Origin: Deltaproteobacteria bacterium
Lineage (GTDB): Bacteria; Myxococcota_A; UBA796; UBA9615
Reading direction: 5' to 3'
Length of the DNA: 52,684 bases
Assembly (NCBI GenBank): GCA_023954745.1
Contig: JAGSHC010000014.1
Location: forward strand, 1-52,684
The stretch's first letter is position 1. Each line of letters starts with the position of its first letter. Positions 7,728 to 16,091 of this stretch are shown one piece after another. Both the position numbers and the translations under genes were made by a program. Below the pieces are notes generated by a model. That model searched no databases, had not been told where the DNA came from, and saw only the letters and a program-made list of their open reading frames with translations.

Positions 7728-9253
7728 CCGCCCTCATCGCTCGCATCGTGGGCCTCCTGGGGGCCCTGGCGGCCGCCGTGGGCCTCGCGGCGCTCTTCGT
7801 CGCGCCGGAGCTACCCGGACTGCGAACGTTGGCCCTGATGGCTCTGGTGGGCCTCGGAAGCTGGCTCTATCTCGACTGGCCCGCCCTCTCCCGCTGGGCT
7901 GCTTCCCACGGAGGCATGGAGAGCGCGCGGGCGGGTCTGCTCATCCTCGTGGGTGCGGGGATCGCGATAGCCGCAGTGGTCCTCGTCGAGCGCCAGCCGC
8001 TGCGATGGGACCTCACGCCGCAGAAGCAGCACAGCGTGCAGCCCCGGACTGCCGAGGTCCTCACCAGCTTGGCCGGGGCCCCCATCGAGGTGCTCGGCTT
8101 CTTTGGTCTCGGGACAGACCCCATCGCGGCCCGGCATCGCGCGCGCTGGCAGGCTCTGGCGAGCGCCTTCGCTGACGCGGGCCCGACCCTCCAGGTGGAG
8201 ACGTTCGACCCCGATGTGAGTCGCCGTCGAGCGGACCTCGAGGGGGTGACGAGCAACGGCGTGGTGATCGTGCGCCGAGGGGACCGAGCAGAACGCATCT
8301 ACGCCCCGGACGAGAACTCCCTCCTGCACGCCATTGTTCGCGTGGCCAACGCCCGGGATCGGGGGGTCTACGTCTCGACGGGACACGGGGAGCGATCCAC
8401 CACCGACATCACGTCCACCAGCCTGACGGACCTGCAGGCCGAGCTCGCTGCCCTGGGCCTCGCCGTGCAGCCACTCGACCTCACGAGGTCCGACGTGCCG
8501 AGCGATGCCGCCGTGGTCCTGGTGGTCGATCCCACTGTGCCCCTCGCCGCCCCGAGCATCGCTCGACTCGACGTCTTCTTGAACCGCAACGGAGGTCTCT
8601 TCGTCGCCGGCGAGCCAGGGAGCGAGACGGGGCTCGACGCGCTCCTCCAGACCGCGGGCCTTGGGCTGGGTCCGGGCCTGGTCGTCGACCCGCTGGTCCG
8701 CTCGGTGACCGGTGATGCCAGCACCCCCATGGTGGCGCGCTACGGAATGCACGCCTCGGTTCGTGACCTACGCGCTCCGGCGATCCTCCTCGGAGCCAGC
8801 CCGGTGGTTCGGGTGGAGCACGACCCCCTCGCCGCGACGGTGCACACCCTCGCTCTGACTTCAGACCTTGCTTGGGCGGAGAGCCAACCCGCCGCGGAGC
8901 CCGTGACCCAGGGGGACGGCGACCTCGCCGGGCCCCTGGCGCTCCTCGCCCTGGGCGAGCGCCACCCAGAGGGAAAGAGCGCGGGGACGATCGTGCTGTC
9001 CGGCGACGCCGACTGGCTCTCCAACGACGGACTCCAGAGCGCCCCGAACCGGGACCTCGTCGTGCGCATCCTCGGCACCCTCGCGCAGCAAGACGACCTC
9101 ATCGCCCTGCCCCCGCGGCCTCCCCTCGAGGGCTCCCTCGCCATGGACTGGCTCGCGCAGGTGATCGTCGGGCTGCTGGCCCTCGTCGTCCTGCCCGGAG
9201 GATGCCTCGCGGTCGCGACGGGTTTGTGGCTACGTCGGCGCGTCGCCGCCTGA
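7724..9253 (+). CDS. gldG: GldG-like ABC transporter auxiliary protein (DUF4350/Gld_N type)
   Basis: 509 residues from ATG 7724, which overlaps the permease stop by 4 bp; a longer frame to the left only shadows the permease gene. Three N-terminal hydrophobic spans (~5-28, 33-50, 63-85) precede a large periplasmic domain that begins LRWDLTPQKQHSVQPRTAEVL, the typical entry of GldG/ABC-2 auxiliary proteins. It contains YVSTGHGERS and GLFVAGEPGS, and a final span (~476-500) ends in a basic tail. These proteins work with GldA/GldF ATPase and permease. Substrate unknown. Confidence 0.8.
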   Translation: MTALIARIVGLLGALAAAVGLAALFVAPELPGLRTLALMALVGLGSWLYLDWPALSRWAASHGGMESARAGLLILVGAGIAIAAVVLVERQPLRWDLTPQKQHSVQPRTAEVLTSLAGAPIEVLGFFGLGTDPIAARHRARWQALASAFADAGPTLQVETFDPDVSRRRADLEGVTSNGVVIVRRGDRAERIYAPDENSLLHAIVRVANARDRGVYVSTGHGERSTTDITSTSLTDLQAELAALGLAVQPLDLTRSDVPSDAAVVLVVDPTVPLAAPSIARLDVFLNRNGGLFVAGEPGSETGLDALLQTAGLGLGPGLVVDPLVRSVTGDASTPMVARYGMHASVRDLRAPAILLGASPVVRVEHDPLAATVHTLALTSDLAWAESQPAAEPVTQGDGDLAGPLALLALGERHPEGKSAGTIVLSGDADWLSNDGLQSAPNRDLVVRILGTLAQQDDLIALPPRPPLEGSLAMDWLAQVIVGLLALVVLPGGCLAVATGLWLRRRVAA

Positions 9254-9306
9254 GGCACGCGGCGCCGTGCCCTTGCGCGCCCCACGGTCTCACCCAGAAC
9301 TGAGAC

Positions 9307-10020
9307 TCAGTCCGGCAGGCGCTCCCAGTCGAAGCTCACGAAACCACCGTCGCCCGTCTCGTCGTAGTAGTCGGTGATCTGCATCTTCACGCAGCCCCCG
9401 TCGCGCAGCTCCACGACGTAGACGTGGCCCCACGGAATGACGTCACGGTTCGCGAAGTCGTACTCGAACCAGAAGGTGAGGCTGGGGTTGTGGGTCTTGC
9501 TTGCAAAGGGGCCGGCGCCGTCGGGGTCACGGGTGATGTCGACCACGTAGCCCTCATCGACGGTCGGGGTGACGCCGCTGCAGCCGAAGGAGGCTCTGTT
9601 GCTCGTCTCGTCGGCGCCGACGAAGTCGGAACAACGCCCGGTGAACGCGTCGAAGTCGGCCCAGGCGTCGGTCTGCCCCTCGACGGCGAGAAGCGCACCT
9701 CGGCTCACGGTGTCCGTCGCTGCAGAGTCTCCCGAGTTGGTCGCGATGACCCACTGAGAGAACGCGAGGTCCCAGCCCTCCTCGGCGGAGGGATCGTCCA
9801 CCGACAGGGGTTCTCCATCCCCGTCGCGCAAGACATCCTCGGTATCGAAGCTCCAAAGAATCCATCGACTGTTGAGCTGACTCTCGACCGTGACTGCGCC
9901 CTCAATGACGCCGTCTCCGCTGGAACAGCCCGGTCCGATCCCGGCGAGTGGGAGCAGGAGCAACCCGAGGGCGGCTGCCGCGGGGGCTACTCGGCGTCCG
10001 GCGAAGCGAGGCTGCGTCAT
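9307..10020 (-). CDS. HmuY-like lipoprotein
   Basis: 237 residues. The N terminus has an Arg-containing n-region, a hydrophobic core and a lipobox-like IGPGC, giving a lipidated Cys at ~32. The mature part follows the layout of HmuY-family proteins: WILWSFDTED, then EGWDLAFSQWVIATNSG, later KMQITDYYDETGDGGFVSF. HmuY proteins bind haem at the cell surface in Bacteroidetes; related lipoproteins in deltaproteobacteria are uncharacterised and haem ligands cannot be judged here. The start overlaps the end of the DnaC-like ATPase gene by 4 bp, so the two are probably co-transcribed although the functions look unrelated. Confidence 0.6.
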   Translation of the reverse strand: MTQPRFAGRRVAPAAAALGLLLLPLAGIGPGCSSGDGVIEGAVTVESQLNSRWILWSFDTEDVLRDGDGEPLSVDDPSAEEGWDLAFSQWVIATNSGDSAATDTVSRGALLAVEGQTDAWADFDAFTGRCSDFVGADETSNRASFGCSGVTPTVDEGYVVDITRDPDGAGPFASKTHNPSLTFWFEYDFANRDVIPWGHVYVVELRDGGCVKMQITDYYDETGDGGFVSFDWERLPD

Positions 10021-10883
10021 GGCCGCCTCCGACTCACGGCGAGCCCCGTCCGGCGGAAGTCATCCCCCTCGACCTTGATGAAGTCACACATCTCACACAG
10101 CCTCGAGTAGATCCGGGCGTCGAGTCGCTCCTCAAGCGAGGGAGCGCCGCCCCGAGTGGAGTCCACCTGCCTGCGATCGTAGGCCGGGTTCAGCCCCTTG
10201 CCAGTCGTGCGGCGGTTCGCCTGCACCGAGAGGTTCGTGGTGAAAAGGGTGATGCGATCGGCGTTGTAGCGGCGGCTGATGAGGTCATCGAGCACCGTCA
10301 ACTCCCACTCCGTATCGCGCCCCTTGCCGAGCTCGTCGACGATGAGCACCTCGGTCTCGACCAGCGGCAGCATCAAGGCGGCCTCGGACGTGCCTGCTTC
10401 GGCTCGGAAGCTGCGCCGCAGGTCCATGAGCAGGTTCCCGTAGTCCACGAAACGACACGGGATCCCGTAGTCGAGGGTCAGGGAGCGGAAGATGGACAGC
10501 GCGAGGTGCGTCTTGCCGGTGCCGACGGGCCCCCAGAACAGGAGCCCTCCCCGAGCGCCGCGCCCCGTGGCGTAGGTCGACGTGAAGAGGCGCGCCGTCT
10601 CGAGAGCCCGCGCCTGCGAGACGGGGCCTGGCCTGTAACTCTCGAAGGTCGCACCGGCGAAGCGCCGGCCGATGCGTGCAGAGTTGAAGAGATCCATCCG
10701 GCGGCGGGCCTGGCGGCGGTCGCAGGGCTGGAAGACCTCGTACCCCTCGTCGTCGCGAGCGAACTGGCCCTCCCGGCCCGAACAGGTTCCGCACTGGGAG
10801 GCCGGGGTCGCGAACTGCGCCACGCAGAACTCGCCGTCCGCCACGACCTCGACTCCAGGAATCGGGCACTCGGTCTCAGCCAC
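10017..10883 (-). CDS. DnaC/IstB-like AAA+ ATPase (helicase loader type)
   Basis: 288 residues. Cys at 20, 31, 34 and 54 may bind zinc. The AAA+ core has Walker A GPVGTGKTH (118-126), Walker B VLIVDELGKG (179-188) and a sensor-1 TLFTTNLS (~212-219). The layout matches DnaC/DnaI helicase loaders and the related IstB ATPases. No transposase is adjacent and the partner encoded upstream is a helical replication-like protein, so a chromosomal loader function fits better than a transposon helper. The start overlaps the upstream gene by 8 bp. Confidence 0.75.
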   Translation of the reverse strand: MAETECPIPGVEVVADGEFCVAQFATPASQCGTCSGREGQFARDDEGYEVFQPCDRRQARRRMDLFNSARIGRRFAGATFESYRPGPVSQARALETARLFTSTYATGRGARGGLLFWGPVGTGKTHLALSIFRSLTLDYGIPCRFVDYGNLLMDLRRSFRAEAGTSEAALMLPLVETEVLIVDELGKGRDTEWELTVLDDLISRRYNADRITLFTTNLSVQANRRTTGKGLNPAYDRRQVDSTRGGAPSLEERLDARIYSRLCEMCDFIKVEGDDFRRTGLAVSRRRP

Positions 10884-11595
10884 GGTGACGGCTCCCTTCT
10901 TCGATGAGCAGGGGGTCCAATATGGGGTCGGACTCCCGAAGGCGACGGCGCATCAGCTCTTCGAGAGCGTTCTCCCGAGCGGCGGGGGCCATGCGGCCGA
11001 GGGCTGGTCCCATCTCCGCCAGAGCATCCGCGCGAAGCTGCTGCTGCGCCGACTCGGGCAGTATCCCGAGCAGAGCGTCGTAATAGCACCGAGATGCCCC
11101 GAGGAGGGCGGCGAAGGCGGCGCTGTCGTCTTCAGCGGCGTGTGGCTGGAGACGCTCCGCCGCTTGAGCGAGCAGCGACAGCCGACCCGGAGGTCGGTCG
11201 CGGGACTCCGCCGCGAGCAGCGCCAAGGCATGCCCGGCGAGCCCGGCGTCTCGGACGGCGGCGTCTCCGCCGACCTCCGCAGCCGCCTGCCGAGCCACCG
11301 CACGACCCCCTTCCCTCTCGACCACCTTGCGCATCGAGGACAACGGCAAGCCCCGCGGAGGGCGCTTTCGCCGCTTGAGACGCTCGCCGGTCTCCCGCAC
11401 CGCTCGCAGCACCGTCGGCAGCGGGTAGCCCGCCTCCCACCACGAGGCCAGAAGGTGCTGATCCATCGACGTGAGCACAGAGCCGTCCTCCCGCAGGAAG
11501 AGGACGAGCTCGCCGACCGCGGCGGCGTAGTCGGACAGGGATGGCTCGGGATCGCGCACGCTGGCTCCGGCAGGACGGCGGACCCTATACCCCAC
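10876..11595 (-). CDS. Hypothetical helical protein upstream of the DnaC-like ATPase
   Basis: 239 residues from GTG 11595; a GTG at about 11559 (VRDPEPSLSDY) is an alternative start. Almost entirely helical, with SMDQHLLASWWEAGYPLPTV, VLRAVRETGERLKRRKRPPR and a basic patch at ~75-90, then an Ala-rich helical half. The arrangement recalls DnaD-like replication proteins that act with DnaC/DnaI, but similarity is structural impression only. It begins the three-gene minus operon with the ATPase and the HmuY-like lipoprotein, divergent from the outer-membrane gene across 86 bp. Confidence 0.65.
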   Translation of the reverse strand: MGYRVRRPAGASVRDPEPSLSDYAAAVGELVLFLREDGSVLTSMDQHLLASWWEAGYPLPTVLRAVRETGERLKRRKRPPRGLPLSSMRKVVEREGGRAVARQAAAEVGGDAAVRDAGLAGHALALLAAESRDRPPGRLSLLAQAAERLQPHAAEDDSAAFAALLGASRCYYDALLGILPESAQQQLRADALAEMGPALGRMAPAARENALEELMRRRLRESDPILDPLLIEEGSRHRG

Positions 11596-11681
11596 CGATC
11601 GACCCCGTCGAGGTCGCGTTGCCCGCAGAGAACCCTGGTCCGCCTTGCTCCTGCGTGCGCGCGCGGGATAAGTTCCCGGCC

Positions 11682-12743
11682 ATGAGCCGCCACCTGCTTC
11701 GCTTGCTGCTTCTCCTGCTCCTCGCTGCGGCGTTTGGAGCGGCCCCCGCCCTCGCTCAGGACGACCTGGACGACCTCGGCGACCTCGACGACCTCGAGGA
11801 CGAGGACGACGAAGACGCTGAGGAGCTGGACGACGAAGAGGTCGACAACGAGGAGATCTACAACGACTACAAGTCGGAGCTCCGCGGCGAGTCGGCCGCG
11901 GAGGAGTTGGACGCGTGGAGGCGGTACCTGGAGGTCTACCCGAAGTCCGAATATCGGATGGAGATCGAGAAGCGGATGAGTGGCCTCGAGGAGGCCGCGT
12001 TCCGGGAGCTCTCCGAGGACGACCTGGACGAGGAGGTCGACGACGCCGAAGACGCCAAGGACCAGGAGATGTTCCTGGCGGTCCCCGCGCTCATCCAGAA
12101 CGGGATCAACCCCCGCCGCCGCTTCAAGCTGCAGGCGCTGTGGGGCTTCGACGACATGCTGAACTACGAGCTGGGCTTTGAGTGGGCCTTCATGCGCCAG
12201 TTCAGCGCGTACGGCACCATCCGCCACCAGGGCCGGGGCTTCGGCGCCCAGATCGCCGCCGGCGCAAAGTACGCCCTCGTGAAGGACGTGCGCACCGGGC
12301 TCATCGTCACCGGCGCCTTCGGAATCTCCGTGGGCTTCAACGCCTTCGACAAGGTGAACTTCGGCATCGAGCCGATGATCGGATTCGGCTGGATCGCCAG
12401 CGAGAAGTTCCAGGTCCAGACGAGCATCACCCCGTACCTTCGCCTCGATCGCCTCCGCTTCACCCTCGTGTGGGACGCCATGATTGTGGTGAGCCCGACG
12501 CCAGTGCTGAGCATCTACGTCGAGTCGAGGCAGAAGCACAGCCCCGTGAGCACCGAGAACTCGGGCACGAAGTACTTCGGCTTCCACCACGCCGGCGTCG
12601 GAGTGAAGATCTACCCTCAGAAGACCTTCGAGTTGACGGTCGGCGTCAACGTCCCCTACGCCTGGGACCGCTGGAAGGACTACAAGTACTTCGGCGTGCA
12701 CGCGGGACTCGCGATCTTCTTCGACAAGAAGAAGAAGGGCTGA
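11682..12743 (+). CDS. Exported protein with acidic linker and beta-barrel-like domain
   Basis: 353 residues from ATG 11682; the frame is open further left but a signal peptide starts here (hydrophobic Leu-rich core, cleavage after PALA near residue 25). An Asp/Glu-rich tract (26-65) is followed by a helical segment (~66-120, YLEVYPKSEYRMEIEKRMSG) and then ~230 residues of alternating amphipathic strands ending in AGLAIFFDKKKKG, typical of an outer-membrane or periplasmic beta-barrel. No specific family was recognised. Translation start signals are weak. The next gene starts about 60 bp downstream in the same direction. Confidence 0.75.
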   Translation: MSRHLLRLLLLLLLAAAFGAAPALAQDDLDDLGDLDDLEDEDDEDAEELDDEEVDNEEIYNDYKSELRGESAAEELDAWRRYLEVYPKSEYRMEIEKRMSGLEEAAFRELSEDDLDEEVDDAEDAKDQEMFLAVPALIQNGINPRRRFKLQALWGFDDMLNYELGFEWAFMRQFSAYGTIRHQGRGFGAQIAAGAKYALVKDVRTGLIVTGAFGISVGFNAFDKVNFGIEPMIGFGWIASEKFQVQTSITPYLRLDRLRFTLVWDAMIVVSPTPVLSIYVESRQKHSPVSTENSGTKYFGFHHAGVGVKIYPQKTFELTVGVNVPYAWDRWKDYKYFGVHAGLAIFFDKKKKG

Positions 12744-12806
12744 CCCGCCCTCGGGCGAGGTTCCCCTCTGGACGTCTACCGGCTCGATCCGCTCCCGCCT
12801 GAGGAG

Positions 12807-14216
12807 ATGGCTGCGCTCCTCGCCTCCTGGGCGCGGACGCAGCAGTCCCTACGTCCTCACGGCAAGCTCCTGACCCATCAGGGTGTCCTGAGTTCGCCGT
12901 CCATGCCGGGTTTTCCAGTGGCGGGGGCGCGCCGCGCGCAGCTCGAGCGCGAGGAGCGGCTCGCCGCCTATGGCCACGACAGCATCGGCGAGCACGCCGT
13001 CGTGCACCTGGCCGCTGAGGACATCTCCCTTCTCGTGGCAAGGGCAACTCTGGACTCCCGCTCGGTCTCCTTCGTGGAGAAGTCAGGGAGGCCCCAGGAC
13101 GCCCGGGATGTCTCGCTGGTCCAGCCCCCAGGACTCGACAGCCCCGCGGCGCGGGGCGCCTGGACCGAAGCGACGACGCGATTGCTCGCGGTGCGCGACC
13201 AGATCGTTCCTGACCTCACGGACGCCACCGCTCGCATCCACCCTCGGGTCGAGGGAGAGAGCGAGGAGCGCTGGGCGCGGCGCTGCGACGACATCGTCCG
13301 CACCATTCGTCGTCAGATGCTGCCCCTGGCGACGCGGACAGACCTCGCCCTGACCGGAAACGCACGGGGGCTCCGCACCCTCCTCGACAAGCTCGCTGCC
13401 CGCCCGGAGAAGGAGGCCCGTCTCCTCGGAGAGCGCCTCCGACGCGCCGCGGCCGGCGCCCTCCCCTCCCTGCTGCCTGACACCCTCCAGACGGCCTACC
13501 GAGCCGGGACGGGGCGGGCCATCGCCTCCTGGGCTTCGGAGCTGCTGGAGCAGGGGGCGTCCGCCGTGGGAGAGCGGAACCGAGCGAAGCTGGTGCGGAC
13601 CCCCGAGGGCATCGAGGAGCGCTTGGTGACGGCGGTGCTCTATCGCTTCGCGGACCAGCCCTATGCGGCGGTTCGGACCCGGGTGGAGGAGCTGGACCAC
13701 GACGCCCGCGTTGCGGTCCTCGACGAGTACTTGCGACGCCGCGGCCGCCACGACGAACCCCTGCGGGACATCGAACACGCCCACTACACCTTCGAGGTGG
13801 TCCTGGACGGGGTGGCGCTGCACGAGGTCCAGCGGCATCGCATCTCGACGCGGACCCCCCAGGCGCAGTCTGCGGACCACGGATTCCTGGTGGACCCAGA
13901 GATTACCGAGGCCGGAGTCGAGCCGGCCTTCCGGGAGGCGATGGAGGGGGCGCAGACCGCCTTCAAGCTGCTCGTCGAGCTGGCGCCGGATGCCGCGCCC
14001 TACGTCCTCCCGCTGGGCTTCCGCCAGCGCGTGTTGATCACCTGGAACCTCCGCGCGTTGCACCACTTCGTGCAGCAACGGAGCAGCCGCACCGGAAACC
14101 GGTCGGTGCGGCACATCGCGCAGGACGTGTACCGCGAGATCGAGCGAGTGCACCCCATCGTGGCCCGCACCCTACGAGTGGACCTGACGGGCGACGACGA
14201 CCTCGGCGGACGCTGA
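12807..14216 (+). CDS. Duplicated ThyX-like protein (degenerate flavin-dependent thymidylate synthase fold)
   Basis: 469 residues from ATG 12807; the frame is open upstream to a CTG at 12768 giving LDVYRLDPLPPEEM, which looks protein-like, so the true start may be that CTG. The N half has YGHDSIGEHAVVHLAAEDIS and SVSFVEKSGRP; the C half has HEVQRHRISTRTPQAQS and LPLGFRQRVLITWNLRALHH. Both resemble ThyX, a FAD-dependent enzyme making dTMP, but the RHRxxSxNExSxRY signature is split: the N half keeps the SxxExSxR part and the C half keeps the RHR part. Canonical ThyX is a ~220-residue tetramer subunit, so this is a fused pair. Catalysis as a thymidylate synthase is doubtful. It ends before a bidirectional terminator. 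Confidence 0.75.
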   Translation: MAALLASWARTQQSLRPHGKLLTHQGVLSSPSMPGFPVAGARRAQLEREERLAAYGHDSIGEHAVVHLAAEDISLLVARATLDSRSVSFVEKSGRPQDARDVSLVQPPGLDSPAARGAWTEATTRLLAVRDQIVPDLTDATARIHPRVEGESEERWARRCDDIVRTIRRQMLPLATRTDLALTGNARGLRTLLDKLAARPEKEARLLGERLRRAAAGALPSLLPDTLQTAYRAGTGRAIASWASELLEQGASAVGERNRAKLVRTPEGIEERLVTAVLYRFADQPYAAVRTRVEELDHDARVAVLDEYLRRRGRHDEPLRDIEHAHYTFEVVLDGVALHEVQRHRISTRTPQAQSADHGFLVDPEITEAGVEPAFREAMEGAQTAFKLLVELAPDAAPYVLPLGFRQRVLITWNLRALHHFVQQRSSRTGNRSVRHIAQDVYREIERVHPIVARTLRVDLTGDDDLGGR

Positions 14217-14262
14217 GCGGCGTCTCATCGGCCGAACGAAGACGCCCGAGCGCCCCAAGAGG

Positions 14263-14297
14263 AAAGGCCCGCTCTCCAACTGGAGGCGGGCCCTTCA
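14263..14297. terminator. Bidirectional intrinsic terminator
   Basis: Inverted repeat GGCCCGC (14266-14272) and GCGGGCC (14286-14292) with additional pairing CTCC/GGAG and an AACT loop. On the minus strand the stem is followed by TTTCCTCTTG. It lies between the convergent ThyX-like gene and the E2 gene, so it probably ends the CIS/Ubl transcript as well. Confidence 0.65.
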
Positions 14298-14318
14298 CTG
14301 AACTCTGAAGCGAGAGAA

Positions 14319-14939
14319 CTACTCGTCGTCGTCCTCGCCCATGTCGAACGACATGCCGCCGCCCTCGTAGTAGAAGACCCGGAAGTTCTCGATCTCGTCG
14401 GCGTGGTTGTACGCCCAGCCCGCAGCATCCGGGTTGAGGTAGTCGCCAATCTCGACGCGCTTGTAGAAGTTATCGGGGTTCTCGTGGATGTCCGCCCAGG
14501 ACAACACGCCCATCAGCATCTCAGCGACGTCCGTGAGGTGGACCGTGAGGTCCCACGTGCGGTCGTTCACGTAGCAGACGTACCCGTCGTTGGGGCTCAC
14601 GTTGGGGTGCCAGATGTCCGAGCTCGCGTAGATCTCGGGCTTCACCACCGGGTAGGCCTCAGACAGGTAGATGTCGAAGCTCACGTCCTCGTTGATCGGA
14701 AAGTGATCGAACGGGAAGTTCTTGAGCCGCACCTTCACCGTCGGCGTACCGATCGTGGGCTTCTTGAACGTGAACCGATACTTGTACGGCAGGGCTTCTT
14801 CGCCCCAGGTGAAGTCCAGGGGCTCCACCTCCACTTCTTCCTGCTCCACCATGAACTGCTGGAGCATGTCCCACTCGGTCTCGAGCCGAGCCATGACGAA
14901 CTTGCCGTCGCCCGTGGGCTTCGTCTTCTTGCCTGCCAT
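14319..14939 (-). CDS. E2 ubiquitin-conjugating (UBC-fold) enzyme
   Basis: 206 residues from ATG 14939, which has GAGGAG seven bases upstream; an in-frame ATG at 14954 overlaps that RBS and is less likely. UBC-fold features run in order: a strand-rich N half with RLKNFPFDHFPINEDVSF, then YPVVKPEIYASSDIWHPNV with the HPN motif (111-113), the candidate catalytic C122 in GYVCYVND, the following Trp (TWDLTVHLTDV) and helix AEMLMGVL. E2 enzymes take the modifier from E1 as a thioester and pass it to a target, alone or with an E3. An acidic tail (GEDDDE) ends the protein. It is the last gene of the Ubl cassette, just upstream of a terminator. Confidence 0.9.
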   Translation of the reverse strand: MAGKKTKPTGDGKFVMARLETEWDMLQQFMVEQEEVEVEPLDFTWGEEALPYKYRFTFKKPTIGTPTVKVRLKNFPFDHFPINEDVSFDIYLSEAYPVVKPEIYASSDIWHPNVSPNDGYVCYVNDRTWDLTVHLTDVAEMLMGVLSWADIHENPDNFYKRVEIGDYLNPDAAGWAYNHADEIENFRVFYYEGGGMSFDMGEDDDE

Positions 14940-14990
14940 CGACGATCTCCTCATGCGCGCGCACCCTTTCGGGCCGACGCTTCGCCTCCG

Positions 14991-15281
14991 CTAGGCGGGG
15001 ATGTGCTCCATGACGAGCCGAATCTCATCACCCTCTTCGACCCCTGCGTCTCCGAGAGACTCATTGGGCTGAAGGATGTAGTGCTTGCGGCCGCCGGAAC
15101 GACGATCGGGCACCGAGATCTTGAACGTGCGGGGCTGGCCCTGCTCGTCCGTCATGTTCATCTTGAGCTGACGCGCGAGGAACGGCGCGAGCTTGCTCGC
15201 GGGCACGTTTGCGCTGATCTTCACAGTACGGTTCGTACCACCGGTCGGCTCCTTGAGCCGCACCTTGACTACGTCTGACAC
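14991..15281 (-). CDS. Ubiquitin-like beta-grasp protein lacking a C-terminal diglycine
   Basis: 96 residues from GTG 15281. The pattern is that of a ubiquitin/YukD-type beta-grasp: VKVRLKEPTGGTNRTVKIS hairpin, helix PASKLAPFLARQLKM, then strands around RTFKISV, HYILQP, the SLGDAGVEEGDEI turn typical of ubiquitin-like folds, and RLVMEHIPA. The chain ends in Ala with no GG, and no Gly within the last eight residues. It is therefore either a modifier that uses a non-Gly terminus, one that acts non-covalently, or one processed differently. It lies directly upstream of E2 (about 50 bp) and downstream of the RING-like gene (about 120 bp), so its role in this conjugation set is strongly implied by context. 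Confidence 0.85.
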   Translation of the reverse strand: MSDVVKVRLKEPTGGTNRTVKISANVPASKLAPFLARQLKMNMTDEQGQPRTFKISVPDRRSGGRKHYILQPNESLGDAGVEEGDEIRLVMEHIPA

Positions 15282-15404
15282 TGTCTACCCCTAGGCGGCG
15301 CGGGGAGGCCCCCGGGCTGTGGGGGAAGGGCGCCGCTGAGAATGCCGAATAAGTATAGCGAAGCGAGGCCTCGGCGCAGCCCCGCCCCTCTTGAGCAGTC
15401 CCGG

Positions 15405-16091
15405 CTAGGGCTTGCTCATTCCCTTTAGATCACGCTCACGAAGCGGCTGGTAGCAGCGTCGGCAGCGTCCTTCGAGCAGGTGCACGTAGTCTTTGAGATA
15501 GACCGCGTGACAGACCTGCGTGACGTTCATTCGGTTGTGACAGACGACGTACACGTCGTGGTCACGGTTCACGACCTGGTTCGTGAGAAGACAGACGAGC
15601 TCTTCTGGCTCCGTCGTGTAGTCGACGTCGTCCTCTTCTTCCTCATCTTCGAGGTCATCGGTGTCCTCGTCCGGGGCGGCTTGCTCCGTCACCCGGTAGT
15701 GGGCGAGAGAGAGCGCTCCGACGAAGGCACCAACGAAGCCGATTCCCATGCCCATGAGCATCGGAACCATGTTCGCCGAGGGGTCGAACGTGGATCCGGC
15801 GGACTCGATGGAGAGCTTCGCCGCCACCACCGAGATCACCCACATCAGCAAGAAGATCCCGCCTCCGGCGCCGCCAACAGCCCCCACGCCTCCGCGATCA
15901 CGCCCGAAGATCATGCGACTGGTGGCTCCGCTGAGGAGCCCCACTGCGAGGGGCGCGACGAGCGCCAGGCCCAAGAAGGTGCTGCCGTCACGGAACTGCA
16001 CGAGCCCCCACACGACACTGAACACCGCGAGCACGACCAACGTGGGGAAGAAGTCCCCCGGAGATCCCCATCCGGGACTGCCCTTAGCCAC
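15405..16091 (-). CDS. Four-helix membrane protein with C-terminal RING-like zinc domain (candidate E3)
   Basis: 228 residues from GTG 16091. Four membrane spans at ~14-33, 39-57, 79-95 and 109-130 place both termini on the same side, presumably cytoplasmic. An acidic linker (~140-165, EEEEDD) leads to a Cys/His-rich end with C167, C184, H185, C194, H195, H204, C210 and C213. The VYVVCHNRMN, VCHAVYL and CRRCYQPL elements resemble the second half of a RING/treble-clef domain, but the first CxxC pair has only one Cys, so at most one zinc site is likely intact. RING proteins bring charged E2 to targets. The start overlaps the E1 stop and uses a perfect SD. E3 function is inferred from context. 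Confidence 0.72.
   Translation of the reverse strand: MAKGSPGWGSPGDFFPTLVVLAVFSVVWGLVQFRDGSTFLGLALVAPLAVGLLSGATSRMIFGRDRGGVGAVGGAGGGIFLLMWVISVVAAKLSIESAGSTFDPSANMVPMLMGMGIGFVGAFVGALSLAHYRVTEQAAPDEDTDDLEDEEEEDDVDYTTEPEELVCLLTNQVVNRDHDVYVVCHNRMNVTQVCHAVYLKDYVHLLEGRCRRCYQPLRERDLKGMSKP

Noticed and set aside
10017-10883. IstB-type transposon helper
   Set aside because: No IstA transposase, terminal inverted repeats or target duplication nearby; context is a chromosomal operon.
10953-12701. A 582-codon minus-strand frame
   Set aside because: It covers both the helical helicase-loader partner gene (wrong frame) and the reverse of the outer-membrane gene; no coherent protein.
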